39,868 nucleotides of DNA from an uncultured Pseudomonadota bacterium (GTDB lineage: Bacteria; Pseudomonadota; Alphaproteobacteria; UBA3830), in the NCBI GenBank assembly GCA_902790255.1, contig CADARG010000005.1, forward strand, positions 1 to 39,868, given 5' to 3'. The translations under genes were made by a program, and so were the position numbers. This document shows positions 33,785 through 39,868 of the stretch, piece by piece. The number at the start of each line of letters is the position of its first letter. The stretch's first letter is position 1. The notes beneath the pieces were generated by a model, which saw only the letters and a list, made by a program, of their open reading frames with translations, had not been told where the DNA came from and ran no database searches.

Positions 33785-34582
33785 ATGATAGATATAGAAG
33801 ATGCATTCGTTGTATTTTATGCGGGGACTCCGTTGGAAAGAGTCGCTTTAAGAGGAGTAAAGTTTTCCGTTCAGGACGGAGAAATTGTCTCAGTTTTGGG
33901 AAATAACGGGAGTGGCAGAAGTACATTGCTTAGATTTTTGGCAGGACATATACAGCTGAGTTTCGGCAGGTTATGGTACAATAAGGTTGATATTACTTCA
34001 CAGTCTCTGTATTCCAGATCAAAGATAGTTTCTTCCGTGTTTTTGAATAGTAATGTTTGTACCGCAGGAAGTTTAACCATATTGGAGAATTTAGTTTTAG
34101 CGACGATGAGCCATCAGCCGAAAAGCTGCGTAAAAGAAGCCATTCGGGATGACATGGAAGATAGATTTTATGCGCAACTGAGAAATCTGAATTTTATGGA
34201 GATGGAAAAATTATTACATGAAAAAGTGGATGATATTCCAAAACCTTATAAACAAGTATTAGCGTTGTTGATTGCTGTCATTAAAGGAGCAAAAGTTTTG
34301 GTCATAGACGAACATTCAACGGGGTTGGATGTGGAAGCTTCTCGTGCGCTCTTGGAAACTACGAGTAAGATAATCAAATCGAAAAAAATGACGACGATTA
34401 TGGTAGTGAATGATCCGGAGTTTGCCTTAAAACATTCTGATAGACTTGTTGTTTTGAACTATGGTCAGGTGGTTGCAAATATTTCTGGAGAAGAGAAAAA
34501 AGGGATAAAACTTGAAGATCTATATCTGATGTTCAACAGAAAGCCAAAAATTTCAGATAAAAAAATGTTAGTTAATGTTTGA
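33785..34582 (+). CDS. ABC transporter ATPase-like subunit with degenerate motifs (COG1101-like)
   Basis: A full-length (265 residues) ABC ATPase-like protein that partners the preceding permease. Walker B is intact (VLVIDEHSTGLD, about 172-183). The others are altered: Walker A reads GNNGSGRST with Arg for the catalytic Lys; the Q-loop reads VFLNSN where family members have VFQDP; the signature LSGGQ is replaced by IPKPY (just before KQVLALLIAVIKG); and the switch histidine is Asn in MVVND. The frame is uninterrupted and codon use looks normal, so this is a coherent gene rather than a decaying one. ATP hydrolysis is doubtful; a structural, regulatory or ATP-binding role is possible. Confidence 0.75.
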   Translation: MIDIEDAFVVFYAGTPLERVALRGVKFSVQDGEIVSVLGNNGSGRSTLLRFLAGHIQLSFGRLWYNKVDITSQSLYSRSKIVSSVFLNSNVCTAGSLTILENLVLATMSHQPKSCVKEAIRDDMEDRFYAQLRNLNFMEMEKLLHEKVDDIPKPYKQVLALLIAVIKGAKVLVIDEHSTGLDVEASRALLETTSKIIKSKKMTTIMVVNDPEFALKHSDRLVVLNYGQVVANISGEEKKGIKLEDLYLMFNRKPKISDKKMLVNV

Positions 34583-34625
34583 TATTTTGGCTAATTTATG
34601 CGAATATACCGGGGTCTGGGGTTTG

Positions 34626-34702
34626 CGGAGTGTGGCTCAGCCTGGTAGAGCACAGCCTTCGGGAGGCTGGGGTCGGAGGTTCGAATCCTCTCACTCCGAC
34701 CA
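34626..34702 (+). tRNA. tRNA-Pro, anticodon CGG
   Basis: A 77-base cloverleaf with acceptor arms CGGAGTG and CACTCCG, a D arm with GGTAGAGC, the anticodon arm CAGCC-TTCGGGA-GGCTG giving anticodon CGG, T arm GGAGG-TTCGAAT-CCTCT, and encoded 3' ACCA. It lies between the ABC ATPase and the RND adaptor genes on the same strand. Confidence 0.96.
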
Positions 34703-34723
34703 GTTAGACAGAGAGTAGAGAAC

Positions 34724-35800
34724 ATGAAAATATCCTTTAAATCTAGGAAAATGGTCATGATGGCTTCGGGTGTTGCCGTTGTGGTTTTAGGAATTTTGGG
34801 TTATAGCCTTTTTTCAACTAAAGATCCGGAAATAAAAGAAGGCCCTCAGAGTGTCATAGTCCGCAAAGCTGGGTTTGGTTCTGTAGAAAGATATATAAAT
34901 ACCATTGGTACTTTGGTTCCGTGCGATTCCGTGGATTTAAAATCAGAAGTCAATGCAAAGGTAGATAAAATTTACTTCAGTGACGGTTCTATTGTTAAAA
35001 AAGATGATTTGCTGATTCAGTTTGACGAATCTCTTGCTCAGGCGCAAGTAAGAGAAGCAGAAGCTCAGTATCGTAAAGCGAAGATAGAGTATGAGTTGCT
35101 AGAAAAGTTAGCAGGACGAGGTGCTGCCGCTAAAATAAAGAAAGAACAAGCCTATTCGGATATGCAGATGACGTCAGCTCGGCTGAATTCGGCAAAAGCG
35201 AAGTTGGAAAAGTACAAAATTTTGGCTCCTTTCGGAGGAATGATAGGAATAAAGCACATAAGTGTCGGACAGTTCATTCAGTCGGGTATGGATTTGGTGA
35301 AATTGGTAGATAATCATCCGCTGAAGGTTGATTTTTCAGTGGCGGAAGTCGATATCGATAAGATTTATGTAAGTCAAGAGTTGGAAGTTTATGTAGGCGG
35401 AGACACATTTCAGAGTTATTCAGCCAAGATCAGTGCCATAGAGCCAGAAAGTGATAAGGTTAGTCATTCCTTTAAAGTTCGTGCGATTCTTGATGTACCG
35501 GAGGAAATTGCGGTGAATTCTCAAGTTTTAAAGCCGGGACGATTTGTGAAGATTCGTATTACCGTTAATGAGGGAGAGCAGGGAATTATCGTTCCGGAAA
35601 GCGCTGTTGAAAAATCAGGTAATGAAAATATGGTTTATATTGTTTCGGATGGGATGGCAATTAGGCGTCTCGTTACCACAGGTATGAGAAAAGATGGCAA
35701 TGTTGAAATTATTACTGGGGTTAACGAGGGTGACATTGTAATTACCAAGGGGAAGGAAGGAGTTAGCGACGGTCGTGCTGTTAAGATTCGAGACGAATAA
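34724..35800 (+). CDS. RND efflux periplasmic adaptor (membrane fusion protein)
   Basis: A 358-residue adaptor that links an inner-membrane RND pump to an outer-membrane channel. One N-terminal membrane anchor (about 9-30) is followed by the barrel-sandwich (lipoyl) halves VDLKSEVNAKVDKIYFSDGSIVKKDDLLIQFDE (about 63-95) and YKILAPFGGMIGIKHISVGQFIQSG, separated by a short alpha-hairpin, then the beta-barrel and membrane-proximal domains ending with VNEGDIVITKGKEGVSDG. There is no lipobox. The pump gene follows by 73 bases. The tRNA gene is 21 bases upstream. Confidence 0.9.
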   Translation: MKISFKSRKMVMMASGVAVVVLGILGYSLFSTKDPEIKEGPQSVIVRKAGFGSVERYINTIGTLVPCDSVDLKSEVNAKVDKIYFSDGSIVKKDDLLIQFDESLAQAQVREAEAQYRKAKIEYELLEKLAGRGAAAKIKKEQAYSDMQMTSARLNSAKAKLEKYKILAPFGGMIGIKHISVGQFIQSGMDLVKLVDNHPLKVDFSVAEVDIDKIYVSQELEVYVGGDTFQSYSAKISAIEPESDKVSHSFKVRAILDVPEEIAVNSQVLKPGRFVKIRITVNEGEQGIIVPESAVEKSGNENMVYIVSDGMAIRRLVTTGMRKDGNVEIITGVNEGDIVITKGKEGVSDGRAVKIRDE

Positions 35801-35873
35801 GGTATATCAGGAAAAGAATAAGGCAGAGGTTGCGAAGAAATAGTCTTAAGGTTTGAGAAAGAGGATCGGGCAT

Positions 35874-38354
35874 ATGGGATTGACAGAGGTTTGTATTAAA
35901 AGACCAGTATTTTCTACGGTTTTAACTTTGTTGATCGTTATTATTGGTTTGGTATGCCAGTGGCAGTTGCCTGTTCGTAAAGATCCGAAAATTGAAAAAT
36001 CCATGGTTACCGTAACCGCTGAATATCGTGGTGCCAATCCGCAGGCGGTGGAAAATCAAATAACAAAGGTATTGGAAGAGCATTTTTCCACGATTGCTGG
36101 AGTTGAGACAATGACATCCAGTAGTAAGAACGAAGAATGCGAAATAACTTTGGAGTTTGAATCAACACGAAATCCTGATGCAGCAGCTTCTGACGTAAGA
36201 GATCGGCTGTCGGTAGCGAAAGTTTATTTGCCATGGGGAAATCCTGAACCGGCAATCAGTCGAGACGACCCCGATGATAAAGGTGGGATAGTTATTGCCC
36301 TTACTAGCGATAAAATCAGTGTGGATGACCTCCATGACTACGTTGATCGTTACATTAAGTCGAAGTTTGAAGTTATCAATGGCGTCGGCAAGGTAGTGGT
36401 GAACGGAGGAAATGTAAAAAAGATGAAGGTGTTTCTTGATCCACAGCGCTTGGCAGCCTACGGCTACACTCCCGCGGATGTTTTAGATGCTCTGAGAAAT
36501 CAGCATATACAAAAACCTTGTGGTCGATTAGTAAGTCGTGACCGTGAATACATGCTTGTTCTGGATGGAGAGTTTTATAACGCCAAAGAGATGGATGAAG
36601 TCATTATTCCAAGTTTAAGTGGGAAGGAAAGTATCATAAAAATAAAAGATGTCGGTCACTCGGAGTTGATTCCTGAAGACAAGAGATCGGGGTCTTGGTT
36701 TAACGGCAGAGAATGTGTTGTTTTGACTATAACAAAGCAGGCAAATGCAAATCCTGTCGATTTAAGTGCTAATGTAAAGAAAGCTATGCCAGAGGTCCAG
36801 GAATTGCTTCCAAGTGGAACCAAAATGGTAATAGCTAAGGATGATGCCCGCGATATCAGTGCCTCCATGAAAAATGTGTACCAAGCGATTTTTGAGGCGA
36901 CTTTTCTAGTAATTGTAGTTGTATTTCTCTTTCTGTGGTCTTTTCGAGCAACTCTGATTCCTATTGTAACCATACCTGTTTCCTTGTTAGGAACCTTCGC
37001 ATTGCTCGCACTTTTTGATTTTTCCATAAATACTTTTACCTTACTGGCTATGGTGTTGGCGGTGGGTTTAGTTGTGGATGATGCGATTGTTGTTCTTGAA
37101 AATATTCACAAACATATGGAAAAAGGGCTCGATAAGATGAAAGCATCTATTGTTGGGTCGAATGAAATTTTCTTTTCAATTGTTGCTATGACTCTGACCT
37201 TGGCATCGGCTTACATTCCGATTGCTTTAACTCCAGGGAATTTAGGAAGAAGTTTCCGTGAGTTCGCATTGACTCTATCGGGGGCGGTCATCATTTCCGG
37301 GTTTGTTGCATTAACTTTGTCTCCGATGATGTGTTCACGATTACTTAGTCGTAGCCGAAAAGAAAAAGCTACAGGATATTTCAAAGAATTATCCGACAGG
37401 CAGGACAAAATTTTAAAAATCATTGATGAAAAGTATTATGATGCGTTGACTTGGACATTGAATCACAAAGTTATTGCTCTTTCTGTGGGATTTGCTGTTT
37501 CGCTTATTGGAATTGTAGCTATACACTGTATGCCGTCCGAGAGTAAACCGTTGGAAGATCAGTGTTATCTTAGCGTTAGTGGAGAAGCTCCAGTGGGATC
37601 AAGCTTTGAGTTCGTCAAGGAGAATGCTATGAGAATTGATGAAGTCTTAAAGGAGACTCCTTATGCTGAAAATCGGTATATAAATGCAGATCCGACCAAG
37701 ATTGAAGGTGGTGTTTGGCTTGCGGATTGGAATAAGCGAGATATGAATACCAGACAGATTGCTGCAAAGATGGATCCTTTGTTAAGAGAAGTTCCGGGAA
37801 TTAACTGTCGGATTTCTGCAGGGGCGAGTAGTACTGATAAGCCGGTTGTTCGTTTTGTTCTTCAGACTAATCAGGATTATGAATATCTTGAAAAATACGG
37901 GCATGCATTTTTGTATTATGTTCACTCCAAGTGTCCGTGGTTTACATCAGTGTTGACTTCTCTAGTTCCAAGACAACAGGAATATGTAATAAAGGTAGAT
38001 CGCGATAAGGCATCTTCGTTGGGTGTTACCGCTCAGGATGTAGCAAATACCGTGAGTTATTTGATCAAAGGAGAAAAAGTCGGGTGGGTTACGAGAGAGG
38101 CTAAGCGTGATGAGATGTTTATTCAAGTGGAGCAAGACCAGCGGCGATCGATTGAAGACCTATCAAATATTTTCGTGAAATCAAAGTTAAACACTGGGAT
38201 TCAAAAAGATGAGCAGCGCATGGTTCCTTTGACTGATTTAATTTCGATTCGAGAGAATTTCTCTCCAAATAATTTGTCCCGGATTTCTTTACCAAATAAG
38301 GCAACTATGACTGCAGAGAATGTCGCAAAAGCGCCTACCACTTGTGAAGTGTAA
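35874..38354 (+). CDS. RND efflux pump, truncated at its C-terminal end
   Basis: An inner-membrane resistance-nodulation-division transporter of the HAE1 kind. The N terminus (GLTEVCIKRPVFSTVLTLLIVIIGL), the porter domains and the membrane helices 2-6 are there, including VGLVVDDAIVVLENIHKHMEKG with the paired Asp residues used for proton transfer and TLSPMMCSRLL. The ORF has 826 residues where the family has about 1,000-1,050. Similarity continues to about 38315 (ISLPNKATMTA) and then stops within a dozen residues of a stop codon. The last six helices, including the conserved Lys and Thr of the proton path, are missing. The break coincides with a change in sequence style. ATG at 35874 has GAGGA upstream. 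Confidence 0.85.
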   Translation: MGLTEVCIKRPVFSTVLTLLIVIIGLVCQWQLPVRKDPKIEKSMVTVTAEYRGANPQAVENQITKVLEEHFSTIAGVETMTSSSKNEECEITLEFESTRNPDAAASDVRDRLSVAKVYLPWGNPEPAISRDDPDDKGGIVIALTSDKISVDDLHDYVDRYIKSKFEVINGVGKVVVNGGNVKKMKVFLDPQRLAAYGYTPADVLDALRNQHIQKPCGRLVSRDREYMLVLDGEFYNAKEMDEVIIPSLSGKESIIKIKDVGHSELIPEDKRSGSWFNGRECVVLTITKQANANPVDLSANVKKAMPEVQELLPSGTKMVIAKDDARDISASMKNVYQAIFEATFLVIVVVFLFLWSFRATLIPIVTIPVSLLGTFALLALFDFSINTFTLLAMVLAVGLVVDDAIVVLENIHKHMEKGLDKMKASIVGSNEIFFSIVAMTLTLASAYIPIALTPGNLGRSFREFALTLSGAVIISGFVALTLSPMMCSRLLSRSRKEKATGYFKELSDRQDKILKIIDEKYYDALTWTLNHKVIALSVGFAVSLIGIVAIHCMPSESKPLEDQCYLSVSGEAPVGSSFEFVKENAMRIDEVLKETPYAENRYINADPTKIEGGVWLADWNKRDMNTRQIAAKMDPLLREVPGINCRISAGASSTDKPVVRFVLQTNQDYEYLEKYGHAFLYYVHSKCPWFTSVLTSLVPRQQEYVIKVDRDKASSLGVTAQDVANTVSYLIKGEKVGWVTREAKRDEMFIQVEQDQRRSIEDLSNIFVKSKLNTGIQKDEQRMVPLTDLISIRENFSPNNLSRISLPNKATMTAENVAKAPTTCEV

Positions 38355-38488
38355 TATACCAACAAAGGAATATCACGTGTTTGTGTATTCTTATAGTTAT
38401 ACCAAATGAATATTATTGATACGACAGGTATTGAAATGTATAAGAATATCAAGATTCCCCACAATAAACCTTTAAAAAATTTCTTCAT
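38270..38488 (-). pseudogene. Truncated membrane protein next to the RND break
   Basis: From the ATG at 38488 (GGGAAT upstream), about 70 residues are convincing: two hydrophobic helices (about 7-30 and 42-64) and a LFGKEIRDKLF stretch common in small phage- or plasmid-type membrane proteins. The frame then runs on, antisense to the RND gene, to 38201 and looks artificial. The gene therefore breaks off in the same ~50 bases where the RND gene does. Confidence 0.4.
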
Positions 38489-38503
38489 TTATTCCCAATT
38501 ATA

Positions 38504-38842
38504 TTATTTCCAAACTACATAAACATGATACCCATCAGCATCTTCTGCCATTGTATCATTCTTACTCGCACCACCATCTTTCTTGTTATCACATTTAGGA
38601 TGATTGAGATATGTATTTATCAAATACGTCTCCATATCATCAACATCTTCCTTAGCCCCGGTAAACACGCTAACGATATGAGTATAGACATCATTATAAT
38701 CAGGTTGATTTAACCTATCCAATAATGTTTCGCCTGTTTTCCCGATTTTAAATGATGCGCATTCCGCAATAATAGCGTAAATCTTTGCCATCGCTTCTCT
38801 CTGCGACTGTGCAAATTTAATCGTTTCCATTAAAGTTCTCAT
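38504..38842 (-). CDS. GIY-YIG-like domain protein
   Basis: A 112-residue protein with FKIGKTGETLLDRLNQPDY in the middle and METYLINTYLNHPKCDNKK towards the end. The first segment resembles the strand-helix part of GIY-YIG-related (T5orf172-type) proteins and the ME-x-LI-x-Y-x5-KCDN segment fits their end. The usual GIY/YIG tyrosines are partly missing, so nuclease activity is not certain. Neighbourhood and composition differ from the rest of the window. Confidence 0.45.
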   Translation of the reverse strand: MRTLMETIKFAQSQREAMAKIYAIIAECASFKIGKTGETLLDRLNQPDYNDVYTHIVSVFTGAKEDVDDMETYLINTYLNHPKCDNKKDGGASKNDTMAEDADGYHVYVVWK

Positions 38843-38989
38843 ATCATAATAGTTTTGTTATCTTTTTGTCTTTATCATCACATATATATCCTTTTTGCGA
38901 GTCGTGTTAGTCTCTCGGTTATCTCCCGGTTGTCGGTCGGTTGTTGGTAGATGGAGTTGAGATTTTGCCATATCGATTGCTTTGCTATA

Positions 38990-39021
38990 TTTTAAACTAA
39001 CCGAAATCGGTGGGTTTAAAA
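38990..39021. terminator. Symmetrical stem-loop downstream of the aminotransferase
   Basis: TTTTAAAC ... ACCG-AAAT-CGGT ... GTTTAAAA forms a long, nearly perfect hairpin. It lies 25 bases after the stop of the aminotransferase gene (minus) and ends in T-rich arms, so it could act as a terminator in both directions. The rest of the gap 38843-38989 holds no gene that I see. Confidence 0.5.
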
Positions 39022-39045
39022 TGTAAATTACATATTCTCTGTATT

Positions 39046-39868
39046 TTATAACTTTACACTACTCGGTATGTTCACTACTCTGTCTGCGAACATCTGCGTG
39101 TTGGTCAGATGGTCAGTTTCGCAGTGCTCAAACATCGGCAAACGATTCATCAGTTCCCAAATGGGGCGAGTCATGACACCGTTATCGTTGGTATATTGCA
39201 AGAACGCTTGTTGTTCTTCGCGATTGGGTAGTAACACTGCATTCAGCCAATAGTTGGAGCGGGTGTTCTCCGGTTCTACGAAGAACTCAATGCGGTCCAT
39301 CCGGCTGAAATAATCACGATAGGCGGCTGCTGTAGCACGTTTGTCCTCTACATATTCATCTATATGCTCCAACTGCGCGCAACCAAGAGCTGCATTGATA
39401 TTCGGCATTCGGTAGTTATAACCAATATGGTCATGGCGAAACTCCCAACGATGAGGAATCTTGGCTTGCGTAGTGAGATGCTTGGCATAAGCGCCTAACT
39501 CTTCGTCATTGAATAGCAACATTCCTCCGCCACCGGTGGTAATGGTCTTGTTGCCATTGAAGCTCAACGCACCTATTTTGCCAAAGGTTCCGGTGTTTTT
39601 TCCTTTATAAAGGCTGCCGATACTCTCTGCTGCATCTTCCACTAACTCAATGTGATATTCTTCGCATACCGCAACCAGTTCGTCCAAGCGAACAGGATGA
39701 CCGAACGTGTGCATCGGTACGCAGGCTTTCACTCTGCGGCCGGTACGTTTATTATAGCATTGATTATTGCGGATCTCTGCATTCTTGGCGAGCCATTCTT
39801 TGACAGCGTCTGGGGACAAACCCATCGTCGAGACATCCACATCCAAGAACACCGGATGAGATCCGATA
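39046..39868 (-). CDS. DegT/DnrJ/EryC1 (LegC-type) aminotransferase, 5' end beyond window
   Basis: A PLP-dependent sugar aminotransferase that makes amino sugars for O-antigen, capsule or nonulosonic acids. The visible 270 or so residues contain VPMHTFGHPVRLDELVAVCEEYHIELVEDAAESIGS (with the Asp that pairs with the PLP nitrogen), KIGALSFNGNKTITTGGGGMLLF with the catalytic Lys in NGNKT, and HIGYNYRMPNINAALG. The frame is open to the window edge (reading IGSHPVFLDVD), so the start is missing. Codon use and composition are clearly less AT-rich than the alphaproteobacterial genes. The LegC subtype is likely, not certain. Confidence 0.85.
   Translation of the reverse strand, partial: IGSHPVFLDVDVSTMGLSPDAVKEWLAKNAEIRNNQCYNKRTGRRVKACVPMHTFGHPVRLDELVAVCEEYHIELVEDAAESIGSLYKGKNTGTFGKIGALSFNGNKTITTGGGGMLLFNDEELGAYAKHLTTQAKIPHRWEFRHDHIGYNYRMPNINAALGCAQLEHIDEYVEDKRATAAAYRDYFSRMDRIEFFVEPENTRSNYWLNAVLLPNREEQQAFLQYTNDNGVMTRPIWELMNRLPMFEHCETDHLTNTQMFADRVVNIPSSVKL

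Noticed and set aside
38201-38270. C-terminal part of the truncated membrane-protein ORF
   Set aside because: It is antisense to RND sequence with good family similarity; probably read-through across the join.

Overview
The window is an AT-rich segment that looks like a Gram-negative alphaproteobacterium. Supporting signs are LPS and outer-membrane genes (kdsA, msbA-like, opacity-type porins) and the block holC-ndk-DUF2066-pgsA-AI-2E permease-hdaA, which is typical of Alphaproteobacteria. A 2x[4Fe-4S] ferredoxin and many secreted ankyrin, LRR and coiled-coil proteins suggest an anaerobic or host-associated organism, perhaps an uncultured gut lineage; that placement is inference.

Layout. 1-3,800 (minus): ferredoxin, secG, kdsA, ftsB, msbA-like operon. 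3,999-6,504: a secreted modular coiled-coil repeat protein facing a secreted ankyrin protein, then rnpB (RNase P RNA, minus). 7,070-12,322 (minus): pepA, holC, ndk, DUF2066, pgsA, AI-2E permease, hdaA, with several overlapping genes. 12,700-15,400: two paralogous outer-membrane proteins on either side of a second secreted ankyrin gene. 15,500-21,230 (minus): HU, a stand-alone HAD phosphatase, grpE, a hotdog thioesterase, mgtE, a CCA-adding enzyme and a GT25 glycosyltransferase. 21,396-21,973 (plus): rplU-rpmA. 22,116-25,730: an accessory zone with a secreted protein of unknown function, two inverted TadE-like paralogs, and relics of rpoD and rpmA that mark an old segmental duplication. 25,844-30,888 (minus): rpoD, dnaG and phosphomannomutase. 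31,033-34,582 (plus): a secreted LRR protein, a possible microprotein, and an ABC permease/ATPase pair whose ATPase has lost most catalytic motifs. 34,626-38,315: tRNA-Pro, then an RND adaptor and pump.

The RND pump gene breaks off near 38,315. What follows (truncated membrane protein, GIY-YIG-like protein, edge-truncated DegT/LegC-type aminotransferase) differs in style and looks Bacteroidetes-like, so the last ~1.5 kb is probably a chimeric join or a foreign insertion.

The observations most worth attention are: (i) both TadE-like copies start with the same RBS-ATG-leader, which is out of frame with the main ORF by exactly one base at a G-rich run (nine consecutive G in one copy), suggesting programmed -1 frameshifting or phase variation; (ii) the full-length but catalytically degenerate ABC ATPase with no binding protein nearby; (iii) an 18-bp direct repeat of the rnpB 3' end that brackets an ankyrin gene like an attachment-site pair; (iv) the rpoD/rpmA relics. 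All functional calls come from reading motifs by eye; no searches were run.
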